Below, piece by piece: positions 1 through 12,135 of a DNA stretch of 64,000 nt. The DNA is from Dermacentor variabilis. Lineage: Eukaryota > Arthropoda > Arachnida > Ixodida > Ixodidae. The stretch is from NCBI RefSeq assembly GCF_050947875.1, contig NC_134570.1, forward strand, positions 107,331,622-107,395,621, read 5' to 3'. The notes below the pieces were generated by a model that worked only from the letters and a program-made list of their open reading frames with translations, was not told the origin of the DNA and searched no databases. Each line of letters opens with the position of its first letter. Positions within the stretch are counted from its first letter, which is position 1. Made by a program: the position numbers and the translations under genes.

Positions 1-1347
1 GACACAAAACCGGTTCTGTTAGAGACGTGAACCTTTTTTCCGGTGTCACCCGCTGGTAAGTTATCGGGAAAACGAGCAGGATGCAATCTCTTCACTCCCG
101 AAAGTAAAGCCCGCGAACTGCACAAACCTGCAGTTACTTATTTTTTTTTCTATTCTTCCGAGTTTGCATCGAAGGTTCTGTACCGGCCAATCAACGACGC
201 CCACGGATAGTGTATGCCGAGAACCATTCGCATGTGCACGTGATCGTGCGTGACGCGTAAACTCTGTCACGCATGCAAACTGTTCCGACGTTCCGTTATT
301 TCCACTACGTACACAGACGTCCCTATATAGACGTCGTTATTCGAAGCCGCTCGATTAACAAACGAAACGCGCGCATTGGTGCGTATTTAATACGCACACG
401 CGAGACTTTCGCTGCAGCTCAAACAAGCGCGCGCGCTATACATACGCGGTATACAGGCAGACGTACGTAGCGACCCTCTTTCATCACGGCACCATGCATC
501 CATCTTTCTCGATGTGCAGTCGGCGACGTGTGCCCAACAGGGCAACAGTGGCACCGGTTACCGCCTGTGTATTGTATGCATACACACTCTTCTATATATG
601 TTGCAGGCTCACCTGCAAACCATGATCGATGCTCTCCGCGACGTGAAATGATCCCGCAAGCTCGAAACGGCGTGGCTCACACGAGCCCGCGGCGAGGCAC
701 CGAACCTGATCTATAGTGCATAAAAACACACTGCGCGCGTCTCCGAGACCAGGTGTTTCTGCGCCACGGGTGATTTCGTGCCTCCGTGGCCGCCGCCGCC
801 AGGAGTGAGGGATGCTCGCACCACGATCGTGCAACTGTATATATCTATATGTATATAGTACAACGGTGCACTCGTGTGCACGAACACTGTATTCTACATA
901 CGTGGGCCCGCATATCGTCGCAGGTGCGCGTTTGCCCCTTTCAGCGTCCGCTGCCCGCTTTTTTTTTTTTCTTTAGCTGTGTGGCACGGTGGCAGCAGTT
1001 TCATCTTTGGCTGTCATTTGCTTATGTCGTTCTATAGTCTTACAAAACTGCCGTTACATATCCTTGTCGTTGCTGCTCCTGCTGCTGCTGCTGTTTCTCA
1101 CCGACAGGTAATGCGAGCAGGACCGTGTATAGCGTGTAACAGATTCGTTTAGCGCGCGTATACATAGCAGTCCGTTTCGGACGGATGCGTGCTTCCCACT
1201 TGTAACGGCGTTCCTCCCCGTGGGATTTGGTTGACAGGAGTGCCGACATGCGGGCCAGCCGCCATTAGCGTTTCTTTTTTTTTTCATATGTTTAAGCTGT
1301 TTCGGATGAAGTGGACAACGACGCGCAAAACGGACTCATGCTGCGGC

Positions 1348-1348
<1 letters not shown>
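1..1348. other. non-coding stretch, no gene seen
   Basis: All frames give only short open stretches with no recognisable domain. The segment holds scattered short TA runs, a poly-T run near 960-971 and a short CTG run near 1078-1093. No splice-framed exon could be supported. Confidence 0.6.
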
Positions 1349-1435
<87 letters not shown>

Positions 1436-1438
1436 TTT
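1349..1438. repeat. (TTTC)n microsatellite
   Basis: About 22 uninterrupted tetranucleotide units are visible. The apparent ORF ending in Ser-Phe-Leu repeats across it is an artefact of the repeat. Confidence 0.97.
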
Positions 1439-2007
1439 AATAAGCTTCGTGAGAATGCGCTGTCAGTGGGCCGTGCACGCTTAGACGAGTGCATGAAGCT
1501 GTGTGCGTTTTACTATATATGTAATTCAATTGCATGTCGAACATCGTGCAAGCGCGCACAACGTTCATAGATTTCTCGCCTATGTGCGGCCATCATGTGA
1601 GCCGTCACTGGGTTGTCGAACAGTACATAGTGCGTATACAAGCTTGGCCTCCAATGCGGCGCTGAAAGTAGTAAGATGGTCTCTTATTCCTAATTTGTTC
1701 TCACTTTTATATTTTAGTGTGTATCCGCGGCTAACCGTCCGGGATGGTGAGTCGCAGAAGGCCTGGCCACCTTCAGCTTTAATTAAGGTCAGAAAGTCAG
1801 AGAGTATCATCGCATAAACGACACACCCTGTTTCACGTGAGTGCATGCTTAATTATGAGTTGCAGATAAGGTGCTTGAGTTATCTCATTCGACATCCAGT
1901 GACGCAGAGTGGAGGAAGGCAGCTGGAGCGTCCCACTATAGCTACGCCTTCCTTGTCCGTAGCTCGTCCAAGCGACGCAGCATCAGACCTGCGAGTACCA
2001 AATAGGG
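1439..2007. other. non-coding stretch, no gene seen
   Basis: Overlapping short ORFs occur on both strands, but none shows a recognisable motif. The right end borders the GCC run that caps an antisense RTE fragment. Confidence 0.5.
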
Positions 2008-2019
2008 GCCGCCGCCGCC
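2008..2019. repeat. short (GCC)n run at the 3' tip of an RTE fragment
   Basis: Four GCC units sit exactly where the element on the minus strand ends. Other RTE copies in this window carry a (TGA)n tail at the same place (26620-26657 and 61240-61303). Confidence 0.6.
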
Positions 2020-2428
2020 TATTTTTGTGTCCACTGCAGGACGAAGGCCTCTCCCAGCGAACTCCAGTCACCCCTATCTTGGGATAGGTGGTCTCAACTT
2101 GCGCCTGCAAATTTCCTCATTTCTTCACCCCACCTAATTTTGTGCCGTCCTCGACTGCGCTTCCATTCCCTTGCTACCCATTCTGTAATTATAATGGTCC
2201 ACCGGTCATTCATCCTGCGCTTCACATGGCCTGCCCAGCTCCATTTTTGTTTATCTCAATGACAACTAGAATATCGGCTACCCCGTTTGCTCTTTGATCC
2301 TCACCGATCTCTTCCTATCCCTTAACGTTGCGCCTTACATTTTTAGTTCCACCGCTCTTTGCGCGGTCCCCAACTCGATGTCGAGCTCCTTGGTTAACCC
2401 CCAAGTTCCTGCCCCATAAAGATATGTT
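2020..2428 (-). pseudogene. RTE-like retrotransposon, C-terminal remnant of the RT polyprotein
   Basis: Read on the minus strand from about 2425 downwards, the translation shows a degenerate GAETW-type block (here GAGTWGLTKE), a TLRDRKR block and the terminal RGLRPAVD block. These align by eye with the C-terminus of the better RTE copy at 60840-61236. At least eight in-frame stops are present, so it is dead. RTE proteins carry an N-terminal APE endonuclease and a central reverse transcriptase; only the region after the RT thumb survives here, as expected for a 5'-truncated insertion. The 3' end is followed by a GCC run. The family assignment rests on this internal comparison and on memory of RTE proteins. 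Confidence 0.85.
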
Positions 2429-3776
2429 TAACTATAGTATATGAAAAAAGGAAACAGGAAAAAAAAAGAGGGAATCGAGGGAATGAATTTTTGGTCATTT
2501 CGCGCTACTCCATGCGCCTCTGAGCATCAGCGACAGGAAAAGCATGCGAGAGGACGCGCCCCAATACCACGAATATGCAGCGAAGACACCCAAAAAGGGA
2601 CCCGCCGCCGATACATACACAGCGCACACACGGCGTTTTGTCCGGGTCACCTCAAGCCGAACATATTCTTCGTGACAGGTCCCGTTGCTTTCTGTGGGAC
2701 CAACGACCGACCGGCCGCGCGGTGAAAAGATCGAGAAAGAATTCGTGCGCGTATAGTGCAAGTATAGCTGAGGAGAAAAAACGAAGAACAGGATCAAAGA
2801 AAGTGAAACACGGCCCAGTGGTCGCAGTAAAAGAGAAGCCAACAAGACAGAAATTCCGCCGGCGGCCGCGGGGAAACCCGAACAAGGTGTGTACACAGCG
2901 GTCGACAAAGAAAGACGACTTGGCGCGTGGTGTCCCTATCACATGGACAGAGAAGCATCGGCGGTGCGCTCTTGTGACACAGAGACAGAAGTAACAGAAC
3001 CGCTGGGCACGTATCTATAACGCCGCCCCATGTATATATATATATATGTATACTCGTCGCAGAAATGCGCCCCCGCGAAATCCTCCAAAGAATCGGCGCC
3101 GATGTAGCGACGGGAGTCCATCGCAGGAGTTCGTCGGGCGAGGATATATAAGTACGTACAAGCTCGGCCGACCGACCGCGTTGGGCGCCTAGACGTCATA
3201 TAGTCTGTCTCCAATGACGCATATGCGTACGCTGGTCGGCCAGCCGGGGCCCCCGCGAGCGCCTTTTCCGGCGGAAGAGAAATAGCTTTTCTTCCTCCTC
3301 CTCTTTTCCTCTTAGTTCCCGCTCGACCACCGGGGACGGTGGAGACGGTAGACGAGACATCGTCGTTGTCTTCGGCCGGTCGCTGGCGTCCCATCGTCCG
3401 CCGCTACCGCGACTGTTCAGCCAGCCGGCAGAGCGGTCCTAATGCTCTCTCTCGCTTCTTAAAGAGAGAACCCCGCCGCCGTACATCTCCCCGTCTCCCT
3501 GCAGCAGCCCCCGCACTTGTTTCTTTCTTTTCTTTTTTTTTTGTCCTTCCCGAAAGGGGTGGTCATTAGGAGACGACTCTCCGGCAGCGCGCGGCGAATT
3601 ACTCGGACAACGGGTTCTAAAGAGCCCGACTTCTAAGCCGGACCAGCGAGTCGGAAAGACAGTCGCACGGCGATCCGAACGAAAGATTATGAACAACCCC
3701 ATCTTCTCGTCCGCCAGCCGAAGCTTGCCTTCGACTGTCTCTCTAACGCACCTTCTGTCCCGCTCTCATCCGCTTC
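2429..3776. other. GC-rich non-coding stretch, no gene seen
   Basis: Several overlapping ORFs of 76-151 codons lie on both strands with no conserved domain. This is typical of stop-poor GC-rich DNA. A short TA run lies at about 3031-3047. CpG is frequent from roughly 2850 to 3700, so an untranslated exon or promoter cannot be excluded. Confidence 0.5.
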
Positions 3777-3806
3777 GTTTCTTTCTTTCTTTCTTTCTTT
3801 CTTTCG
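3777..3806. repeat. (TTTC)n microsatellite, short
   Basis: Seven tetranucleotide units are visible, followed by T-rich sequence. Confidence 0.9.
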
Positions 3807-5179
<1,373 letters not shown>

Positions 5180-5290
5180 GCCGTCTGCTTGTCACGCTTC
5201 CCGGCAGCTGCAGCTTATGTAACCGTAATGATTACCGGGAAACGCTGGCGGCGAACGCTATGCACGAAGCCGAGCTTTCTGTTAGAAACG
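5180..5290 (+). repeat. dispersed repeat, copy A
   Basis: The core, containing TACCGGGAAACGC-like and GCGAAYGCTATGC-like words, is shared with 52795-52915 in the same orientation at roughly 75-80% by eye. Both copies also begin with a TGCAGCTTA-like word. No coding potential is evident, and the element type is unknown. Confidence 0.6.
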
Positions 5291-5507
5291 CGGCCTCTTG
5301 CGTGCGCGGATCCCGGAGGTTGTGCACAGCTGCGCAAAATGAATTGCATTGTTTTCAGGTTTCTCTTATTGTTCTGAAGTTTTAAATTTAATGCTGAGAA
5401 GATTTAACACAAAAGGCATGCGCTGTCGGTGTTCTGTTTCGTGTCATTTGTTATAGGGCTCTCATTCTCATGATCAAAATTCCGAGGAATAACTTTGTCA
5501 AGGATGA

Positions 5508-5568
5508 TGTGTGTGTGTGCGTGCGCGTGCGTGCGCGTGCGTGCGTGCGTGCGTGCGTGCGCGCGCGC

Positions 5569-5603
<35 letters not shown>

Positions 5604-5615
5604 TGTGCGTGCGCG
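5508..5615. repeat. (GT)n/(GC)n mixed microsatellite
   Basis: Alternating purine-pyrimidine runs of GT, GTGC and GC are interleaved. Such sequence can adopt Z-DNA. The Cys-Val/Arg-Ala ORFs over it are artefacts. Confidence 0.95.
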
Positions 5616-5964
5616 GAAACTTTCGCTCACGGACAACTTCGCCAATACCGACACCGGATTTTCTGCAGCACGGGTCCCTTAACGTCATATAGCGTTAAAA
5701 TGTCACGATGCATTTCACCCTTTCAAAGCGATGCGTTCTTTTCCGACCCTACCACAGGATTGACGTGGCTGCTGATGCTGCTGCTGGCTGGGTTGGTCGT
5801 TGTCGCAGCGGATACATTTGTGGACGTACATATAAGAATGTGCTGTCCTGCACGATTGGCCGGTACCGGATATATATGTTGCTAAACGTATGCTTGTACC
5901 TACGTATGTATAAGCGCGAATGTGGGCTCCAACGCAAGCTCGGCGTCGTCGCCATTTATCGCCT

Positions 5965-6600
5965 TCAGGCTGTTGTGATCATTCCTTCGTTGTCATGCCG
6001 TCGTCATAGTTCCACCGTCTTTAGTTTCCCCTCGTTACTACGTTCTCATTTCGTCGTCATCATCATTCACTCGTCATCATTCTGGCGTCGTCATTTCATC
6101 GTCATCGTGCCCCGTCGTCACGCCAAGCGTGCTAATCCACCGTCGTCCTGCCGCCGTCGTCATTGCGTTGTCGCCATGTGGTCATCGTCATGCGTTTGTG
6201 ACGACACCGTAGTCGTCGTACCATCGTCATCAATTTGGGTTGATAACTGTGCGAGTTGGTGCGGATGCATTGAGACAAACTCACCATTCCAGAATCGCTA
6301 TCCCATTATCGCCATGTTGTCGCCGGCACTCCGTCGTCGTCCTTCCTGCATCGTCATACAGTCGTTGTCGTCGTGCCGTCGTGATTGTTCCGTCGTCGTC
6401 ATTCGTTCGTAGACGTCCAAGCGTCGTCACATCATTGTCGACATTCTATCGTCATCATGCCTTCTTCGTCATTCCATTGGCATTGATCATTGTAGTGTCG
6501 TCGTTCCATTGTCGTCACGCCGTCCTGGTCATACCGTCGCCATAGTTCCGTTGTCGCCATTGCTCTGTCGTTATTCCTTCGTCGTCATGCGTCGGACACG
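5965..6600. repeat. degenerate GTCGTCAT-rich tandem tract
   Basis: Short words such as GTCGTCAT, CGTCATTC and GTCATCGT recur dozens of times with irregular spacing of about 9-18 bases over 640 bases. It reads as an old, diverged trinucleotide-derived minisatellite. Long ORFs across it consist of Ser, Arg, Val, Ile and His repeats and show no domain. Confidence 0.8.
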
Positions 6601-7075
6601 CGTGTTCGGGCGCCACAAGGTTATCTTGAGAGAGGCGTTTTCTGGTGAAAACGTGTTTAACTATAGTCGTGTGCTCTATACTTGCAAACAGTTGTTAATC
6701 GGAAACTACATTTTTTCGCAAACGCCAAGAAAGCTTCGCCGATCCCTACAGTGCGCGAGATCCGAACGCGTTAGAATAAAAGAAAGCCGCACCAAGAGTG
6801 ACGCGAAGATATTTATAATCCTTAGCGTAAATTAAAGGCGAAGATTATTTGTAAAATTGGGGTTACCGGCAGGTAACAGTGCTGAAAATCTGCAAGCTTT
6901 TCTTTTGGCGTTGTAGTGTTGCTCACCCTAGTCTTTTTTGCTCTCAAAACTACAAACGCGGTATGTCAATAAGCAAAACTGGAAGCCGTTTATGGCCTCT
7001 GCTTGTAAGAATTTTAACTTTCTTCTTTGGCTCTTGTTCTCACTTTGCTATTTAATTGACCTTGAGGGTGACCTT

Positions 7076-7078
<3 letters not shown>
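6601..7078. other. non-coding stretch, no gene seen
   Basis: This is AT-richer sequence with short ORFs only. Confidence 0.5.

Positions 7079-7110
<32 letters not shown>
7079..7110. repeat. (TA)n microsatellite
   Basis: About 16 TA units directly abut the 5' end of the SINE at 7111. Confidence 0.95.
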
Positions 7111-7113
<3 letters not shown>

Positions 7114-7412
7114 ACGTTCCACGTCCGCCGCCAAGGTATGTGAGTGGTGGCGCTGGCTAACACTCCCAGGGTTCTACTAGGACACATAAATACCCAAGAA
7201 AGTGGATGGGGAAACAGCGCCGCGGTAGCTCAATTGGTAGAGCATCGCACGCGAAATGCGAAGGTTGTGGGTTCGGTTCCCACCTGCGGCAAGTTGTTTC
7301 TTCATCCACTTTAATTTCCATCAATTTATCGTTTCTTTATTTCATTTATTAAGCACAAGTAATTTCCCCTATGTTGTCCTTGGTGTCAGTGTTTGTTGGC
7401 TTCTCATGATAT

Positions 7413-7414
<2 letters not shown>
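7111..7414 (+). mobile_element. Ruka-like tRNA-derived SINE, copy 1
   Basis: Short interspersed elements are non-coding, are transcribed by RNA polymerase III and borrow reverse transcriptase from autonomous elements. A 108-base leader beginning AGGACGTTCCACGTCCGCC is followed by a tRNA-like module (7219-7291) with good A and B boxes. An AT-richer body runs to GATATGAC, where a (TA)n tract begins. The same body recurs on the minus strand at 12338-12700, 58385-58770 and 58855-59050. The name Ruka is from memory of a tick SINE family and was not verified. The element is embedded between TA tracts, so target duplications cannot be read. Confidence 0.85.
7219..7291 (+). promoter_or_regulatory. 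tRNA-like Pol III promoter module of SINE copy 1
   Basis: The 73 bases fold as a cloverleaf. The acceptor stem pairs 7 of 7 with one G-U. The D stem GCTC/GAGC, anticodon stem TCGCA/TGCGA and T stem GTGGG/CCCAC are perfect. Box A is TAGCTCAATTGG (7226-7237) and box B is GGTTCGGTTCC (7270-7280). The base at position 33 of the anticodon loop is G, whereas tRNAs nearly always have U. A functional tRNA is therefore unlikely, and this is better read as the internal promoter of the SINE. Confidence 0.85.

Positions 7415-7483
<69 letters not shown>
7415..7483. repeat. (TA)n microsatellite at the SINE 3' end
   Basis: About 34 TA units start within the SINE tail TATGACTA. They probably expanded from that tail. 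Confidence 0.95.
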
Positions 7484-7485
<2 letters not shown>

Positions 7486-7486
7486 G

Positions 7487-7560
7487 TCAGTGACTATAGT
7501 GACGGGGCCCGTCACTTTAACAACAGCACTATAACGCACCGTCACTATAACGATGTCGGT
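7487..7560 (-). repeat. 35-bp minisatellite units, inverted copy
   Basis: The block contains the near-perfect palindrome GTGACGGGGCCCGTCAC (7499-7515), then CTTTAACAACAGCACTA. This is the reverse complement of the 35-bp units at 12136-12244 and 9790-9848. One clear unit and one degenerate unit are visible. Confidence 0.75.
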
Positions 7561-8411
7561 ATTGGGGGCGAGGACTTACGGAGTCGCCATCTGTCGGAAG
7601 CGCCTCCCTTGCGTAGTCTCAGGGATAACGCGGCGCGCTCCGCATAGATTTGGCTATCGGCGCTAAATAAACATACTACGCGGGAGCTCTCCTGGATATT
7701 TTTGCAAGTACTCTCGAAATGACAGAAGCATCTTACCTTTCAAATAATAATCTTGGACAAACAGAAGGCACAGAATGGTTTGCAGACGCTATCTCTTTAC
7801 CTACTACGTATGGTAAGCTGGGACACTGCGCGCGGTCGCCGCGATCGATTCCCCCGAACCAGTTTCTTGCGTTAAAGGTAGCAATCGCTGAGAGAAAACT
7901 ACGTGAAATATGTTCCTATAGTGGGCCGTCTGTGTAACCAAATGGAGCATCGCAGAATGAAGCTTCAATGCAGCGATCGCATGGATTCGCGGTGACCAAC
8001 TGCGCGTCTGCATGCATGCCCGCGCACAATGTTTCGCTTTCGCTGCGAGAGCGTCTTCGCACCGTGCCGTGAGTTTTAGGCCGCAGTATATGAACATTTG
8101 ACCGTACGCAAGCAACCATTGTTGCATGTACACTATCAGAGCTGTTCAAAAATAATTTCGTTATATCTAGGGACTTCGACGTCTATACGGCGACTTGTGC
8201 TGTGCCGTCGCGATGATTCAGTGTTTTCTTTTTCTTTTCTTCTAAGGTCTTCGAAGCTTCAATATCATTATTTCTCAAGTAGCATCGCACTGGATGCTTA
8301 TCGGACTTCTAAGCGACCAATTACCCGCTGCATTTAAAAAAAAAATCTAATACAGTATTCATTGTCTGGTGCGACACAAGCATCAACATATGCCATGCCT
8401 TTTCCAGTAAA
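7561..8411. other. non-coding stretch, no gene seen
   Basis: No domain-bearing ORF is present. The segment 7561-7680 ends in GCTAAATAAA and could be the 3' part of an unrecognised repeat or transcript. Confidence 0.45.
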
Positions 8412-8434
8412 CTTTCTTTCTTTCTTTCTTTCTT

Positions 8435-8467
<33 letters not shown>
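8412..8467. repeat. (TTTC)n(TC)n(TTTC)n microsatellite
   Basis: Tetranucleotide units flank an internal (CT)n run. Confidence 0.95.
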
Positions 8468-8468
<1 letters not shown>

Positions 8469-8830
8469 ATCATCATCATAGGTGTTACAGTGCATGCGCG
8501 AAAGACTGTTGGACACAATAGCCGCAGGCTAGTAGATGGGTCTGGATGGCTATTGGGTCCGGATGCGAAATATAATACAGATTCGGTACAAGCATAGGGG
8601 GATCAATGCAGAGGATGAATGCAACACATTAGCACATTAAAGACAGAAAAAAAGAATTTTTTTTACAGCATGCATAAAAATTATCACCAGTTACATAAAT
8701 TATGAAACCGCAAAGAAAAGAACGCCAAGCAAGAATACAGGCACCAAATCAGTGGTTTATAGCTAATCAATATGACTGTAGTGCTTTGCCGAAATTTTGT
8801 GCTTTTTTTTTTTTGAGGGTATGTTGTTCC

Positions 8831-9154
8831 ATGTCTCCAAAGACTATCAGGGGACACAAGATTGGTGAAAAAGAAATTGAAGTCACCCCTGAGAAAGTTC
8901 ATTCAGCAGTTCTGGACGACAAAGTTGAGATAGGTGAAACCCGGAACTATTTCACCGATGATGGGTGGGCAGCGCTCACTGCAACAATTACTCAGAAGCG
9001 TAACCATAGTTTGTGAACATGTAGGGCATGTCGGCAAAGGGTTCATGTTAACGCCATTGGGTGTGACGCGTGCCTGAAGTGGCTGCACTTTAAATGTGTG
9101 TCTGTCACTTCTACGCCAAAAAGTAAGGTGTGGTTTTGTCGGAATTGTGTGTAA
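8831..9154 (+). pseudogene. PHD-finger protein fragment (3' exon or retro-copy) with an in-frame TGA
   Basis: Read from an ATG at 8831, one frame runs to TAA at 9152-9154 with a single TGA at 9014-9016. After the TGA the residues follow the PHD signature Cys4-His-Cys3: CRAC (9020-9031), CDAC, HFKC and CRNC, with 9, 4 and 15 residues between them. PHD fingers are zinc-binding readers of histone tails, usually nuclear. The stop falls two residues after the last cysteine pair, so the finger would be C-terminal. A T-run followed by GAG at 8803-8817 could be a 3' splice site. The upstream part is not recognised. C-terminal PHD fingers also occur in domesticated transposase genes, and PHD fingers occur in ORF1 of some CR1/L2-like elements, though usually at the N-terminus. 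The TGA makes a live gene doubtful. Confidence 0.6.
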
Positions 9155-9324
9155 TTTCCGAAATTATGCAAAGTTTTCTCAATACGGGTGTGTTCAGATT
9201 ACGCTAATCAAAGTCCCATTACCATTTTTTCTATTGAATTTTATATGTTATGGGCGAATATGTTGACACAAAGGAATAATTCTTAGCTCTGCATGAAACG
9301 CTCTAGTTTTCTTGGGAAAACGTT
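9155..9324. other. non-coding stretch, no gene seen
   Basis: AT-rich sequence lies between the PHD segment and an inverted repeat. Confidence 0.4.
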
Positions 9325-9710
9325 TTATATGACAAGCAATGGAGCATGCTATTTTTGCGATTTCGCAAAGTTCGAAGTCCGGGGCGCTCCTGCATGCAGT
9401 TTCTTTTGCCATGCTTGAATATTTTCTCATGTAAGCCTAACAGCTTGTATTGTTTCAAGCACTAAGTAATATTTCTTTTGTTGTCTTCTTATTCTGGGAA
9501 AAATTCCTAAATATTTCTCCACGAACTACGCGCTACGAAAAAGCCACTTTTAAGCCCAACCTTCACGCAAGCTGTATCGAGATTTGATCATTGATCGCTG
9601 AGAAAATATTCATGCGCAACAAAAGTGTATCGTGTATGCAGGTGGGCCCCAAACATGGAACTTAGCGAAATCGCAAAAACGCTATTCTCCACCTTTTGTC
9701 ATATACGGTC
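9325..9710. repeat. imperfect inverted repeat, possible MITE
   Basis: About 110 bases at 9325-9440 recur as reverse complement at 9596-9710 at roughly 75%. The shared core is TTTTTGCGATTTCGC, followed by GAATATTTTCTCA-type ends near the centre. No coding and no clear target duplication were seen. Confidence 0.55.
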
Positions 9711-9789
9711 ATGGTCAGGGGACCTCGATTACCGTTCTTATATCAATATGTCCATATATATGTTCGTATTTTTGTCATATGTCAATGTG

Positions 9790-9848
9790 GTTAAAGAGCC
9801 GGACCCCGTTTCTGTAGTGTAGATGTTAAAGTGCCGGGCCCCGTCACT
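9790..9848 (+). repeat. 35-bp minisatellite units, isolated pair
   Basis: One diverged unit is followed by a good unit, TAGTGTAGATGTTAAAGT plus GCCGGGCCCCGTCACTG. It matches the 12136-12244 block in the same orientation but has no SINE next to it. Confidence 0.7.
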
Positions 9849-11009
9849 GCATAGACCCTTTCATCTGGCGAGGAGGATAGGGCGCACGGAGAGCCTTTCC
9901 TCCTCTCTTGCTTGGGCTATCCGGCGCGGCGCTGCTTGTGAGTATTGATGTCGCGTGCTGCGGAACGATTTCGAGATGTTTTAGATCGTACTTTGTAAAA
10001 ATTACGCATTGTTCGTTCATATAAGGTCGTCAGGGAAGCCTTTCGGTGCATCGGTAACTACTGTAGGCAGAAATATGTCTTGGGGGCGCAAAAATGTGAC
10101 TCGCATAATCAGCCGCGGTGTACGCGCATTATCAGTCGCGGTGCATGTATGTGTTATTTACTATTTTGCTTATACCGATTTTAATTCAACAAAGAAAACC
10201 GGCGTCTCTGTATTACCAGCATCAAATAGTAAATCAGCTCACTGTCTGATCGATTGGCGTAGGGAGTAAAACATAAAACATAAGGGCGCATGCTCCTGCA
10301 CGGCCAACCTAAGGCAACCACGAAACATCTGAGCGGCAGGCGCTATCAAATATTTGTGATACACTGGCATCGTTATCACGCATTTCAAGTCTAGTATGCT
10401 TGAAATTACCATATGTCTACGCTAGCCTTGCTGCATGAGGCCCATGGCGCTGGTCAACACAGCGATCACTGCGGTTGGTGAGCCAGCACGATACATATAT
10501 AAGCTGTGTGCTTCGGCATTGCCTTTTTGGCCTGTATACAGCCAAATATATGAGAGGGTTCGCATAAAAAGAATGCGATGGCTATTTTTGAGCGCCAAAT
10601 TTCCGTAATGCGTGTGAGTGCGTCGTAGAAAACTGAACGAACACAACCGAAAAAAAAACTCGGTTATCATCCTCTTTCTTTAAAAAGCAAGAGAAAACGG
10701 GCTAACGCCGCACAACGTTTATTAATATATAACCGCTGATGCCGTATGCTTGGACCATGCGCTATATAGAACAAAGATATCCGTAATCCAGCACCTACTA
10801 CTGCTTAGGACGCTCGCGCAGTTCGTAAACGGTCGGTTTGCTGGACAAGCTTAATTCAGACTGTAAGGTATACGCTGCCATTACTAGCCAAAACTATTTT
10901 GTTCATGGTTGGAAGCTTCATCCATCCAACCAAGTAGTCACGCAATGTAACCTGCAGCGAACAGTTTGAACGCTTGTCAAAGTATAACAGCACAGCTCCT
11001 GTCGTAGCA
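9849..11009. other. non-coding stretch, no gene seen
   Basis: Only short ORFs without domains were found on either strand. Confidence 0.5.
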
Positions 11010-11715
11010 GAACGGTACCCACGCTAGTATTTTCCTCCGAAGCTCTCCATATTCTAAGGAAAGCTGTTCGACAGCACTTTGATAGCACCGTGATCATGTG
11101 GTTTCCAGCGCACGTCGCCACCCCAACCGATGAGGGCCCCCCTAACTTGAACGACGTAGAACACCGCTCTGCGAGACAACTGACCCGCTGCGCAGAATCG
11201 GAGACCGCCTCTTGGCCGCGTGTTTTGAACTCCTGGTTCAAAACACGCGAGAACGCTTGGTCAGATACAATGACATCACCAAGCACTACCAGCTAGGCAG
11301 GCGGTTGCTGACCACACTTCACCCCATGCTGAAACGTCGCCAGGCAGTCGTCTGGCAACAATTGCAAACACAAACCTTCCCCAGTCCGGTGCGATTGCAG
11401 CACATTTTCCCCGCGCAATACCCGACTGCTCTTTGCAAATTATGTCAGGAAACTAGAGCGACGCTGTCACACATGTTGTGGGAGTGTCGTGTTACATCAG
11501 CTACAATGGCAGTATCTCCGGAGGCTCTTGCGCCGAAGTCCATGGGCCGCCGCTCTGCGCAGCTCCAACCTCAAGACACAAGAGTGGGCTGTCCAGCAAG
11601 CCCAAGAGGCGGCGACGAGGCAAGGCCTCGAAGTCCCCTCATGGGAGACCTAAATCCAGGTCGTCAAATTTGCCGGATTCAAAATAAAGTTGTTTTCATC
11701 CACCCATACCCACGC
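11010..11715 (+). pseudogene. I-clade non-LTR retrotransposon, RNase H and C-terminal knuckle remnant
   Basis: I-clade elements carry an RNase H domain after the reverse transcriptase. The frame up to about 11210 shows an RNase H-like end with the motif WFPAH (near 11099). After a frameshift near 11212, the second frame continues to a CKLC...HMLWEC zinc-knuckle block near 11434-11490. The coding decays after that. AATAAA lies at 11683-11688 and is followed by CATCCACCC repeats as a 3' tail. The same protein block, with an intact frame, lies at 39848-40480. The copy is 5'-truncated and frameshifted. Confidence 0.8.
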
Positions 11716-12135
11716 TGTTACGATCGTCGCGTATGTTTCATGGCTCCTAAACCGCAGCTTAGAAATAGACGATAATACTGCAATAGGTTACATTAGTGAT
11801 TAGAACATTCGGAAATGCACAATTGATCTCCGAGGCTGATTGTAGGCTCAAATATGCGCGCGCACATCGCGCTGCGTGTTCCGTCCACCTCAACGCCAGC
11901 AGAAATTCCGGCCATTATGCCTTAAACCACTTCGGCACGTCTCACAGAACCGTTTACCACGTAGAAGACGCACGTCATACTAAACAGACCGCACGACCAC
12001 GAAAACAAACGCCAGAACCTACCGCCGAGCGTATACTTGCCGTGCCAAAGACCGCTTTCACCCAAGCCAGTACGGCGCTGCTTATAGGCGGCGCCACTGC
12101 GTTCACAACATGGCGGCGCCTACTAAAAAACTGTC
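11716..12135. other. non-coding stretch, no gene seen
   Basis: No recognised element or domain was found. Confidence 0.5.

Noticed and set aside
2495..3394. ORFs of 137-151 codons as exons
   Set aside because: Frames on both strands are equally long, with no motifs and no convincing splice sites.
7219..7291. Functional tRNA gene
   Set aside because: The cloverleaf is good, but position 33 is G, the module lies inside a longer repeat present several times, and the copies degrade together with the SINE body.
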